Assembly: GCA_022749755.1 (NCBI GenBank)
Contig: CM040445.1
Span: 12,793,182 to 12,857,181, forward strand
Source of the DNA: Azadirachta indica
Taxonomy: Eukaryota; Streptophyta; Magnoliopsida; Sapindales; Meliaceae
Direction: 5' to 3'
DNA: 64,000 nt
The notes beneath the pieces are model-generated. The model worked only from the letters and a program-made list of their open reading frames with translations, had not been told where the DNA came from and did no database searches. This document shows positions 23,201 through 36,048 of this stretch, in pieces. A program made the position numbers and the translations under genes. Position 1 is the stretch's first letter, and each line of letters opens with the position of its first letter.

Positions 23201-25750
23201 CTCTCCTCGGATAAAGAGATTCAAAATAATAATAATAATACTAATAATATTTTTATATTTATAATAATAAACCAAACTAATAAATACAAAATTAATTAAT
23301 TCGAAACATGTATACTATTTGACTGGCTTTTTTTGGTTGCATATGATTTTTAAATTTAATATTTATTTATATGAATTAATTGATCTAAAAGGACATATCA
23401 CCATTGCATTATTTAAGTGTCTGACTATTTCTCAGCCTCTAGCTTTACCATATTATTTTTATTTTTAATAAGGCCATGGTACGATAAGTGTAGTATATAA
23501 GTGTAATAATTAAAATTTAGAGTTTATTAATTCAATTAAATTCAGCTATCTACCAAAGATTTGGCCTATTTGTGACAATTCGAGCCTCCCAATTAAATTA
23601 TAGGTATTATAGTATTGTATAAACATCTCTCTATTATAAAGATAGATATCTCATAATACAGTAAACAGATATTTAAATTCTATTAATTTTGTCGCTTTTT
23701 ATTCTTCAAACATTGATACTAATCACTTTATATTTATTATTATAATTATGTATTGATTTAGCTATATTGTGATGTAACTATTTTAATAATATTACAATAA
23801 TTAAAAAGTTGAGATATAAAAATTTTAGTGATACTATTATAAGTATTATGTATTTAAGTATTCATCCACCTGATCGTCGACTATGATATATTAATTTCTC
23901 GACGATGCTATATATTTTTAGAGTAAATTAATTTATTCTTTTATTTTTCTCTATTCATTGTATCTTCTAGTACATCAACATATATAAAAGGTAGATTTAG
24001 GTTACGGGAAATTATATATAATATATACTATAGTCTATTTTCAAGAAATGTTGTTTATTACATATAATTGATGAATAATTAGTTAAATCCTTTTAATTAA
24101 TTTTCATATTTAATTTGCATTGACTTTGATAATGTATAACTGTTATTCCATTGTATGTCATACTATTTGGTTGAAATTGAAAACATGTTTAGACTGATTT
24201 GTTCCCTATGATCTGTTGCAAAATGTTTAGACTAATTTATTTCCTACACACAAATTAATGTGCCACAAAGGAGCTTTAAATGACATTTTAAAATTAATTC
24301 AATCAACTAATAAACATGGATATAATTTAATTAATAACACAATAATGAAAATTAATTGTTATATATATTTTTAATTATAAGTACCTTATTGCAAAAAGAG
24401 TCATTCTAATATTATAATATTATTATAATATTAACCAACAATGCATGTTGATTAATATCAAGTAGGGATTAAATAATCTTATTACATATTATAAAAGTTT
24501 AATATTTTATTATTTGACATAAAACACTAATATTTGGTCTTAATCAACATGGATTGACATATTCTCACATAATATGACTTTAACAACTCTCTTCCACATA
24601 ATGTAGTATTGTTGCAATAATTAATGATATTAGTTGGTGGGTAATCTTATTTTTGAAATCACAAAAAATACGTCGTATCTTATTTGAGAATAAGTTCAAC
24701 ATTTCTAACCTTTCTCTAATTAGGTGATGTAACACTCTTATTTCTCCATCCTTATCTATATATTTATCTTTATATTCATTTTTAAGCCTCGAAAATGTTA
24801 GGTCTTTGATCATTACATTTGTATTTTTACGTATATATGCATAATCAGATAATGTGTGTCAACAAATTGAGTATTTTTTTTAACCTCAAATTGAAATACA
24901 TTTAAATTTGATTAAAATAAAAGATCTCAATTTCTTATATAATCATTTTTTAAATCAGGATATATATATATATATATATACATAATATATTTTTCATAAT
25001 TAATGATAATATTAGATATATAAACTTTTTATACAAACTATTATATAATAGTAGAATTAATTGAATAAAAATATAAAAACTAATACATTTGGATCATTAG
25101 ATTGCACTTCATATAATATCCGGTGTCCTCGTGAAAATGGGGGCATTCCTGACTACTTCAACCCAAGGCTGACTTTTAAATGAAAATGCAGCTAACTACT
25201 TATACAAAGTATTAATTGCTGAGAGATAATGATTGAATGAAACTAAAAAAAAAAAATTAATACAATTAACCAAAAGAATCAATGTGAAACATGTGATAAA
25301 AATATATAATATCGGATCACTTTTAGTCGTAAACATAAATTAAATTCATCTTCAACTTTGATACAAACAAGATTGATATATATGAATCCAACATTCTTGT
25401 ATTATATATATATATATATAGCTCAAATAAATTTTAATAATTAAAAAAATTAGTATTGATGATAACTAACAAATAGTGCAAAGCCTATATATACTTAACT
25501 TAATTAAGAAATTGGATGTATATTATTATTATTATTATTATTAAGCTATAGATAGATATATAGATAGATAGACTTTTAAGTACCAATACCAACAGCATAT
25601 CTAAATGTAATATTCTCTTGGAAAAACATGTGCACACACACAATATAACTGCATTATTGTCATAAACTGGCGAAGAGAGTGGGGGGAAAAAGAATTGAAG
25701 ACTTGTTCTCTCTGTCTCTCACTCTAAAAGTTTAACCCGTCGTCTCCGGG
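17222..25750. other. Long AT-rich gene-free region upstream of the KANADI gene
   Basis: I find no supportable gene in about 8.5 kb. Short reading frames are low-complexity (Lys/Phe/Asn-rich) and match nothing I recognise. Visible features are simple repeats such as (TAA)n near 17447-17480, (AT)n at 24961-24980 and 25404-25420, and (ATT)n near 25523-25542. A GC-richer patch at about 22155-22260 stands out from its surroundings and may be a fragment of an old transposon. The region presumably contains distal regulatory DNA of the KANADI gene, but I see no specific element. Confidence 0.5.
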
Positions 25751-26081
25751 AGAATATATATATAGATATATAACAACTAAGCAAATACAAAAATTTCTTT
25801 AGCTATATATCCGAAAACAAATAAGAAACCCTTTCCTATTTTGCGTGTGTTGACTTATTGACTTATCAGAAAGAAAATGAGAGCTGATGCGATGCTATTG
25901 ACAGAATTATAATAATACAAAGAGAGAGAAAAAAAAAAATAAAGGCATTGCCTTTGTTGAAGTGTCATTTTCACATAAATACTCTCGAGGTATTAGAAAA
26001 TCACAGATCCAAACTCTTCTCTCTCTTCGTTCTTAATTTTTTTTTTTTTTTTAACATCTCTCAACCCTTTCCGTCACCACA

Positions 26082-26127
<46 letters not shown>

Positions 26128-26415
26128 GCATGTCTGTTTCTTGAAGAGAAGAATTTTTTTCCTTCTCTTTTTCATTGGAGTTCTTTACAGCACACCTCCT
26201 TTTTTTCCTCAACTTTTTCTTTTCTTTTTTTTTTTTTGGAGTCTGATAAAGAGTTCAACAAGGCAAGGAGAGAAAAACCCAGTTCAAGAATATTTATTTA
26301 TTTTTGTTTTTTAGTTTTTTGACTGCGTTAATCAATTGTAAGTTTTAATTTCTGTGTGTTGCAGGAAGCAGACAGCAAAGACTGAGTTGAGAAAGTTTAT
26401 ATATAGACGAATAAC
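25751..26415 (+). promoter_or_regulatory. Probable promoter and long 5' leader of the KANADI1-like gene
   Basis: A TATATATATAGATATATAA stretch near 25755 is a possible TATA region, which would give a leader of about 600 bases. The leader has two short ATG frames: 25877-25912 (11 codons) and 26130-26144 (4 codons). It also holds a (CT)n run at 26084-26124 and further pyrimidine-rich sequence to 26240. Long CT/GA tracts are binding sites for BPC/GAGA-type factors in plants. No in-frame ATG precedes 26416. Confidence 0.4.
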
Positions 26416-28302
26416 ATGTCATGTGAAAGGGTTTTCAGTAGTAGTACTGAATCGTCTTTGAATCCGATTCCAGATCTTTCACTCCAGATACGACCTCCAA
26501 ACAGTGCTCCTTCTTCGATTTGCACTTCTGCCGCCGGAAATGAAGGAGATTATTCGACCTTGAATATTTGGCGCAAAGATGATGATAATAATTTTGATGA
26601 CCTAAAATCTCACAGCGATAGCTCCGTCATAGCTTGCAAAGAAGCTGCTGCAGACACCCAGCTTTACCTAGCAAATCCCAAGAATACTCCAGCTGCCGCG
26701 TTGGAAGCTGAAAGCCCTTGGAGAAGAAGCTTCGGTACTGTATGCAACAAACAAGATCAAACAAGGCTCAGAAATCATCATCATCATCAGCTTCTTCATC
26801 AGTGTGGTAATACTTCCCAAATAAGTAATCTAAATCATGGGATTTCACTGCTTGATGTTTCTGGATTAAAACCAATCAAAGGAATTCCTGTTTACAACAA
26901 CAGTAGGTTTCCATTTCCTAACAACCATGGAGAAATAACTGTTCTTGATCCGAAATTTCGATTTTATCAGACAACGACGACATATCCCTCATCTTCACCC
27001 TGCACTTCGTACTGTTCTCCCTCTTCCACAGCTTCTGTTCTAGGCTCAAGCGATCATCATCACTGTGGTTCATCTTCAGGAGGTGCTTATAGAATAGGAA
27101 CTGCACCAAGGTTTAATGGAATTTCCGCGGAAACAATTACACCGCAGCTTCAGTACAGCCACTACGGGATGGGTTTAGGTTCTTCTGAATTATTTGATGG
27201 CAAGATTAGATCAAGATACATGCCGAAAATGCCAAACAAGAGGAATATGAGAGCGCCAAGAATGCGTTGGACAAGTTCTCTTCATGCTCGTTTTGTTCAC
27301 GCAGTTGAGCTACTCGGCGGCCATGAAAGTGAATTATATAACTCTTTCTCTTTAGCAGCAGCTTAATTTGTCTCTAATCTTATCTTTTAGACATAATATT
27401 TTTTGTTGGTTTTGGGTTTTTTGTTCGCTATAGGGGCAACTCCAAAATCTGTTCTTGAATTCATGGATGTCAAGGATCTAACACTAGCTCATGTGAAAAG
27501 CCATTTACAGGTAAAATATTTATCAACAGAAAAAAAACCCATTTTTCTTTCGTTCTCAGGACAATCTCAAAGTTTACACTATTTTCTGATGAGAAAAAGG
27601 GTTAAACGGTTTGACTGTTGATCTAGCTAGCTAGCACAACAGCCGATGAGTAACAGTGAAAGAATGAACAGTTGAGTCTGTATTCTCTGATAAAGGACAA
27701 GTTCAACTTTTAAAGAGAGAGAAAAGCAAGAAAAGAAAAAAAGTGTAGGCATCATTTCTCAATAATGCAAGCAATTACTGACCTTACCAAACATCAACCT
27801 CGTGGTTATTAAACAAACCAAGAAAAATCCAGCAAAGAGAAGCATCTGATTTGATTTTCTTGACTGAAATTTTTAAACTTTTATTCCTTTTATTTATTTA
27901 CTTATTTTTCGCTTTGCTTTTGTCTTCTTTTGTCTCTCGCAGATGTATAGAACTGTTAAGAGCACTAGCAAGCCTGTATCTTCTCCAGGTAATTCCTATT
28001 ACTTACTGCATTCAATTTGACCTAATTTTTGAAGAACTATATAGAAAAACATGTTTCTTTCATTAAGTACCCGAAATAGAAATGTTTCCTACTGTTTTCA
28101 ACTCTGATGTCTGTTGGGTTTGAATCAGATGGATCTGGCAATGAAGATATGTTGCCAGGAACAGCTGCTTCCCTTCATGAAAATGCTAACTGTTTGTTCA
28201 ACCAAAGAGGATCAGTTATTTCCAACGAGTCACTGCAGGAACATGCTAACTGTGACCTTCCTTCTGCTAATTTATGGAGTAATTCTTCCAGGTAACACTA
28301 CT

Positions 28303-28337
<35 letters not shown>

Positions 28338-31300
28338 ATTAAATTGTGTATAATGTGATTGGTCAGATTTGTATGGAGTTCATTGTCTTGTTTCTATCTC
28401 TATTCATGTACTCTCTCTTTTACTATTGCTATATATGTGTGTGAGGGAACTTGTTTGAGACTCCATGAGGTTTGTGATACACATAGAAAGAATTAGAAGA
28501 GTTGTCACTGAAAATTCATTGTGTGGATAGATTTGTTTGAGCAAGTAGTACTACACTTACAAACTCAGGATATAGAATCATGTGACTTTATTACAAATTC
28601 GGGATATATGGTAGATTATCATGTGACTCTCACGTATTATACACATTTACTACATTATATATATTGGTATATGATAGTCTCAAATAATGCAATTTCATAC
28701 AAACCAAAAAAAATTTTTTTTGACTTATTTAGATAAGAGAGGTATTTTTTGATGAAAAATCAAATATTTCTGACAAAGTTTTCCCTATAAATGTGATTGG
28801 ATTTGTTATGAATATGTGTGAATATAAGGTATGTAGTTCTTATATGTTAGTCAATATTGCATAGTTTGTCTTAATTTTTACAGGCTTCTTTCCAAATAAA
28901 ACCCATTCTGACTCTTATGTATATATACTGCAATACACCTTTAAGGTTTTGTACTTCTAAGGTGATAAGAAAGCTAGAAATCCTTCTGTTTTCTGTCCTA
29001 ATTCCATTTTTAAACATTTTTATGGCCATAAGAAAATATATATTAAAAAGAAAAGAAAACAAAACAAATGCTACTTAAATCTTAAAAAGGTATATTGAAT
29101 CAAAATTTTTGAAGTTTTTAATCTCTATATATATACAATATTCATAAACCCATCCAATAAAATCACGTTACGAATAACAAAAAATAAATAAATAAATGAC
29201 ACACAATCATGTCTATACACATGTGGATCGACATTGTAGACAAATCATTTACTGAGATACAAAAGACCACCGACCAGAAATTTAAAGAAATTGGCTCGTT
29301 TCATAATAAGGGACACAAAGTACGAATGCTGCCTGCCTGTACACGAAGCCTCTTCGCAAGAAAAAGAAAATAATAGATATATATATATATATATGTTGGG
29401 GATTTGATTATGTAACAATTTGCATATATAGCATGTAATATTACAAGTATTATATTAAATATAAAAAAATTGAAAAATTCTAACTTCAGTATATGTTTAA
29501 CACCAAATTTTTAATTTTAAATTTACAGTATCAAATCCTCACAACAAGAGATAGAAATTTATTGACTTTAAAAATTTTATATTGTTTACACACGAAGAAT
29601 ATGAAAATTTTTACAATGGCATGTTATTGTTATATTGCATTTTATGTAGTTTTAAGAGTTACTTAAAATATCTTTCAGTTAGATAGATGATTCTTACGGT
29701 TTGTTTTAATTTCCATTCTTATGAAATTTTTATTGAATTACTATCATTTGAATAATAAATAAAAATTTCATATGAATTTATTCTTTATCATATTATTACT
29801 AGAAGATTTGATTGTTAGCAATAACAAATATTTGAATTTAATTATCATGAATTGTATATGTTTAATTAAGTGATCTTAGAGGATGTCTTTCTGAAGATTT
29901 ACTGGTCAAAAGCATAAAATAATAGTCAAATTGTAAAGTATTTTCAAAAGGCTTAAGTGGCTATTTGATATGGATTCTCTACTAGCTAGCTAAAAGATCA
30001 TTTTTAATTTTATTTTCTCCTTTTTGTGTTGTTTGATTCCAATATTAAAAAATCTTGTTGATGATTAATTGTAAAGCTGTTTTATGACTAGGAAAACCTC
30101 AAATTGCATGCTTTTATAAAAACGTTATTTTTTTAATTTAAATTATTTCAATATATACCAGCACTCAATTTTACAAGTTTACTTTATCCATCTCATAATA
30201 TAATTTTCTAAAACTCTTATTCAAAGGTAACTACAAAACTTTTATTAGAAACTTGTATAATTAATTACAGTTGACAACTAAGTTTTACTAGTATATATAT
30301 AATCTTTACTTCCATAAACCCCAAATGTACCTTAATATCTAATACCAAAAAATGACAAAATGAAAAATGCGTGTAGCATTCCTCTTAGTACTTCTTTCCT
30401 CATGTATATATGCATGCCTTCTCTGAAAAAGCCTCACATGTACAAGTTATAATTCACTATTTTCTATGAAAAATAAGGTAAAATCCTAAGCTAAAGTGAT
30501 TATGAAGAGTGATATTCTCCACTACCGTAAAACAATTGCTTTAGGGGAAAACATTTTGCTATGATCTGATTCTGATTCCGATTGCTCCAAGATCACACTT
30601 GCTTTGATTTTGTCTGACACTTTTGTTCACCTCAAGATGAGGTTCTTTGGAGAGAATTACGGGACCCAAAGAACAAAGTTTCACATCTGCAATACCTAAT
30701 TAAGCTCGTTGGCTTTAGTAAGTAATATGCCACACATACACACATATATATGCATTTGCTCTCATTCTCTCTCTCTCCCTACATATATAAATATATATAT
30801 ATATATATGCATTGAATTTATTAGTTTATAATTTGTCTCTCGATCGACATCCATCAAACTTAAAGAGTATATGTTGATATATCTACTTTCTGATGAGATC
30901 TTTTTACCTTTCCCTTTATGTACATTTTAAGGCAACTTTCGGCTTTGATGTTTTCTACTTTTGGGTTGTTTTATTTTCATTGGTTTTGTTGGGTAATGTA
31001 TTAAGCATGTCATCATTTTTGTCTGAGGGTGTGAATTCGGAGAAAAGAAAAAGGAAATTACTGAAAAGTAGTTCTGCAAGAAAAAGTACTCAAAATATTC
31101 ATTAAACCTATGGCAAATATTATGTATTCATGAGATTGGAAATATTGTTGCATGCTCTAGAATTTGACCTCCTTCAAGATCAAATTAATTAGATTAGATG
31201 GGACCTAGGCCTTCTTGATGGAAATAGATAACGTTTACTGCAAGTTTTGAGTTCCGTTCTTGGCTTATCGAACTAACTATAAAGCCAATTTGATTATGAA

Positions 31301-31799
31301 TATAAACCTATTGCTTTATACATTTTATTGTAGCAGAGGAGCTTGGATACAAAATGGTTCAACCTGCAATCAGCTGGATCAGCATGGAGCAGAAATCCTG
31401 ACATCTCAACAAAATTATGAAAACCAGTGTGAGGTAAGTGATCGTAGAATTCTTGCTAGCTAGATTGCTCTAAACCTAAGAAAGAAGGCTCCATTTGGTA
31501 CTGCAATTGAGCCACAACCGTTATAGACTAGAAACATTAGTTATTAGTATAAATATGAAATGGGTATTTATCAAACAATTTAGGAAACACAACAGTTCCG
31601 AAGGGAGCCTTAAAGAGAGAGTTTAAATGAGAATGACAACGCATGATAACTGTTTGATAAAACTGGTATACAAATTTATTCGCAGGGAAGCACAAGCAAT
31701 GATGGTCAATCGAGTACACGTTATAAAAATATTAGATCAAATCCAAGCTTGGAGTTCTGCTTAGGAAGACCAGGCTGGCGCAGCAAAGAAGACGATTGA
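26416..31799 (+). CDS. KAN1: KANADI1-like GARP-family transcription factor
   Basis: Six exons, 26416-27328, 27434-27510, 27943-27988, 28129-28291, 31337-31433 and 31686-31799, join in phase to about 469 residues. Residues 20-25 (DLSLQI) are the conserved N-terminal motif of KANADI proteins, EAR-like and linked to repression. The GARP/MYB-like DNA-binding domain spans about 278-336: RAPRMRWTSSLHARFVHAVE, then LLGGHERATPKSVLE, then the helix ending HVKSHLQ and MYRTVK. The C-terminal box NPSLEFCLGRPGW is also typical. The tail between (WSNSSR, DGSGNEDM) resembles KAN1 more than KAN2 or KAN4. KANADI factors specify abaxial identity of leaves and floral organs in the nucleus. Intron 4 is 3 kb and begins with a (CT)n run right after its donor. 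A His-rich stretch lies in exon 1. KAN2 is the main alternative identity. Confidence 0.9.
28304..28334 (+). repeat. (CT)n microsatellite at the start of KANADI intron 4
   Basis: About 15 CT units begin a dozen bases after the intron donor at 28292. It is likely length-variable between individuals. Confidence 0.9.
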
Positions 31800-33859
31800 C
31801 TTAAAAGTTTTTGATCGATGGTCATGAAAGAATTCAATAGAGAAAATTAATAATAGTTAGCTAGGTATAGTTTGTAGTCATGAGAACTCATCATGTTTTG
31901 ATAATTTGTGTCGTCTCTGTACATTCTTTTTTGGGTTAATGTAAGTGTCATTTTACATTGTATTACATGCATGGATGTCATGTTACAATTGAAGCCAAAT
32001 TAAACAGAAGAAGAAAAGAGAGAACGTCTGTTTAGTTGTGCATGCATTATAAATATATATTACTTCTATGAGAATTCTCAAGTGCCGACATTCTTGTTTT
32101 GTCCAAATTTGAATCGATAACTCTTTAAATAAAGAGTTACTATATGATGGAAAAAATATCATCAATTCATTCTAATATATTGATTATAGAATTTTCATTC
32201 ATAAAGTTATTTTATACTTTTATTATAAAAGAGAATTTATAGATTATATTCTTTTTATTTATCTTATTAATTATTTGATACGATCTTACTTTTTAAACTT
32301 TTTTTATTTGTCAGGTTTCGTGTGAAAGCTTGACTTTTGTGTTTATTTATTATTTTATGTAAAAGTTGAAAAATATATTATTAGTACAAACAAGCATTTT
32401 ATGATTAAATTCGATATATCGTTTTTACATTTAAAATATATTCAGTCGGTAGAGTTTAATTCTCACAATTTATTGTATATTCTTGATACGGAGTATACAC
32501 GACCTAATTTATGTATAGATTTTCAAACAGCAGCATAAATATAGTAATAAATTATTGGTTCTGATATATATATATATATATATATCATATATGAAAATAG
32601 TGAACTTAAGAGGACTATAGTATAATAACATAAATTTGAGGGGGCCAAACGATAAAATCATCATGAAATGAAGTCAAGTACAGTGTAAAACAGCATCTTT
32701 TGAAAAGATCCTTGTAGGTTGTAGGGGAGGCACTGGCCCCTCCATGTCCATACACACACACACACACACACACATTGAGTCGGCAGAAAACTGTACATAC
32801 AACTCATTGAACTCAACTACTGAAAATTTGTGTCACATCCAATTCAACACCGTGCCTAATAAGAAATAAAATACAATTCCAAAAATAATAAATATCGAAA
32901 AATGACAATCGATTTTCATCATATATAGTACAAAATATTTGCTCTCACATCACGAATCAACTCAATTGCACCAAGTGCAATTAAAAAATTATTCTACTAA
33001 TTAAGCTTTAATCTTAGTGACAAGTTAATGTAATATATATATATATATATATATAAAATAAGATCAATGAAATTGGCGAAAGCAAAGGAATCCATTGAAT
33101 TGAATCCAAATTCAGAACACTACTTGGAATTTTCTACACTTTCAATCCCATATATCAATCATTCTCTGCTAAATTAAGATACCTGTAATATATTATTATT
33201 ATTTTATATTAAAGAATTTTCCACCTGTCGTCAATTAAATAAATATTGTACACGTAGCAATAATGTTAATTTAATTTCCAAAGATATTGATGCATGGTAT
33301 GGTGCTGCTATGACTCGGAACTTTACTTTTTCCAAAATAAAATATATAAATATATTATCCATTCCATTTTATTATTTATTAATTAATTGTGTTGTCTTGT
33401 CGGTTTCAAGATTCTTATTACTCGAAATCTTTTTATTTTTTTTGTTAATTCAATGAACAATTCCAATAATCATATGCTATTCATTTGTTTAAATGAATTA
33501 GTATAGATTTTGATTGGACTAGGCGATCGAATTGGGTGGTACAGTTGTCGAATATCTTTAATTATAATAATAATGTCATTTATCTCAAAGTATTTACATG
33601 TCTATTATATGGGTGCATTTACTTGCACTTAATAACAATACATCAGACTTATTGGTGCATTATTGTTAATGTTTTGTCAATATTGACAGGCACCTTGTTC
33701 AATCTTTTTCAAGTCCATGCCTTTTTCTGTACATATACATACCATTCCATACCTTTTTGTACCCTTCTTTTACAACACTCCCACCATTTCATTACAGATA
33801 TTTCTTCCATTGAACTATAATAAATACATCAAACAAAACAAGGTAACAAAACAAAGTGG
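31800..33859. other. Intergenic region between the KANADI and DUF1677 genes
   Basis: No gene is visible. The left part should be the 3' untranslated region of the KANADI gene. Simple repeats occur: (AT)n at about 32563-32585, (AC)n at 32754-32774 and (AT)n at 33035-33054. The right part, from about 33690, is likely the promoter and leader of the DUF1677 gene. Confidence 0.5.
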
Positions 33860-34168
33860 ATGAAGATTGGAATGTCAAGTGGAGAATTAGTGAAAAAAGC
33901 TGAGTGTGATTGTTGTTGAATATGGGAAGAGTGCACAATTGGATACATTTTGTGGGTGCAAGAGCGTTTTGGTGGTGTCTGGGTTTGTGGCCTTTGTGAG
34001 GGAGCCGTTAAAAATGAGCAAGCACGATCTGGTGTTGGTGTTGATCCTGCTTTGAGGCTGCATGCTACTTTCAGGGAGGCTGCAGCTGCCGATCCTGCCA
34101 TTCGGATTGCAAAGTGTATGTTGCAGTTTGTGAAGAAGCTAATGCCAGCGTCTTCATCATCTTCCTGA
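33860..34168 (+). pseudogene. DUF1677 family gene with one in-frame TGA
   Basis: The frame from the ATG at 33860 reads 19 codons ending ECDCC, meets TGA at 33917-33919, and continues open to a stop at 34166-34168, about 102 codons in all. The parts before and after the TGA belong together. DUF1677 proteins have a CDCCG...EECT block, then a RYGG-x-WVCGLC block. Here ECDCC lies before the TGA, and IWEECT, RFGGVWVCGLCEGAVKNE and a Ser-rich tail follow in the same frame. The TGA stands where the family has Gly, so GGA to TGA is the simplest explanation. No in-frame ATG follows the stop until far downstream. DUF1677 is a small plant protein family of unknown function with paired cysteines. The gene is single-exon. 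It could be a young pseudogene, a null allele or a sequence error. Confidence 0.7.
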
Positions 34169-34548
34169 TCACCAGCTCAGGTTTCTTTGATGGAGGTTTA
34201 GCTTGTACCTGTAGTTTGATCGCTGCTAAACTTCTTGTAGCTTAAAGAAAAGTGTTAGCTTAGCTAATTGTACTCTGTTCCCATATGTAACATGCCTAAT
34301 AAACATATAATTAAAAAGAGGGCCAAAAGCTCAATAAAGCACAACAGGAATAGTAATAGACTAATAAACAGCACATCACTGCACTCCAAATATTATCAAG
34401 CATACAAAGCGCACTGTGATATGTAGCTGAACGGAATACATACGGGTGGAGACAACATGGCAGGAACCAAATTCTAAAGCATTACCACACATACGGTCTT
34501 CTAATTACAAACAAGGAAATAATTTTCAGAGTCTGCATAATATATTAG
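34169..34548. other. Convergent gap between the DUF1677 and annexin genes
   Basis: These 380 bp hold the presumed 3' ends of the two convergent genes. No other feature is visible. Confidence 0.5.
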
Positions 34549-36009
34549 CTAATAGTTGGGACCCAAAAGACTAAGAAGAAAGGTCCTGTAATTGCCTGAT
34601 GTGTCTGAATGAACTGCATCAACCAATGACTTCTTGTATTTCTTCAGGTACTCTGCTTTTATGTACTGCATATCCATCTCAGTTCGTGTAACGATTACCC
34701 TTATCAGTGTGCTGTCATCGGTGCCCAGACCTTTCATTGCATCGTGCAGTATCTGCCAAAAGAATCATCAAGTGAGACTTCTCCGATACTTGTACAATAA
34801 CTAGTGTAACAACTAAGGTTAGCTAAAAGCATCAAAATAGAATGAAATAGAACTGCGACATAATGTGTCCACAATGTAAGATGGAAAAATGGAATGGATA
34901 AGTTCTATTAAAGAAATAAATTATGATAGCACATAAAAACCAGTTGAATGATCTAATTTCAACTTCACAAATCATGGTAGTTCATCTTAATGTTGGTTTG
35001 CATACAATAGTTCGTTTTCAAAAGTATCGTTTCCAAACACTCGGGCAGAAGTTATCTCCATTAGACACTACAACAGGCACAAAAATACATGTATTGCATA
35101 ATGTAAGAGCACTTTCATGCATAAGTATGATTATACCTTTGCAAAATACTTCCCAGGATTCTCTGAGCATTTTAAAATTGTCAAGAGACCATATTCAAAA
35201 TTTCCAGATGTTTCCTTCTTCACTGCCTATTATAAAGCAACATGGTTAAGCATCACAACAGAAATTTCTTGATAAATAGAAGACTTCGGAAATTAAAAAA
35301 GATTACCTTTTTAAGTGAGTGTCCATACATATGACAATAAGCAGCTGCAACATGAGCCAAATGTGCCCGGCTTCGTTCACTGAATATTTGGATGAAAGTC
35401 TTCTCGTCAGTTCCAAACCTCTTCACCCCAGCATTGTAGAGCGCTTTTGCATCACCCTCAGCAATCAGTTTGTCAACTTCCAGACTCTCATTCCAAGGTG
35501 GGCTTACATATGCCAGCAAGAGCTACAGCAAGTATATTAAACCAATCATATGATTTTCTATATATAAAGACACAAGTAACACAATTTAGCTGAAAACTTT
35601 ACAAAACATAACTCACTGCTAACAATATCCCACATGAAAATAAAGTATAAAGTTACTTGGCAAGTAAAGCATTTCATCTAATTTATCTGGAGTTATAGGC
35701 ATGGAAACATTTATCCCCTAACAACTGGCAACTTATAACTACTCAATACCAACGTAAACAACAATCATTACAAGGCAATCATGAATAATAGCAATTTTAT
35801 GCAATTCCCAGTACCAAATATATTATTCTATATCAAAATTGCAGTTAATACTGCAAGGCATGTTTGTTGGATGTTAGCACTGCATATAGTATGTTTCTAG
35901 TCCTTCTAAAAGAGTATTAACAAATATATGCTTTGAAATATTACCTTTCTCAATGTATATACTTAACACAATATACAGAGAAAAGTTTCCCAGGACAAGA
36001 TTTAATCAT

Positions 36010-36048
<39 letters not shown>

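Noticed and set aside
24580..24813. A 77-codon minus-strand frame in the gene-free region
   Set aside because: It is Lys/Ile-rich with no match to any family I know and no supporting context.
25948..26322. A 124-codon open frame upstream of the KANADI gene
   Set aside because: It starts at TTG, not ATG, and is largely translated CT repeat (Leu-Ser). It is the low-complexity leader of the KANADI gene.
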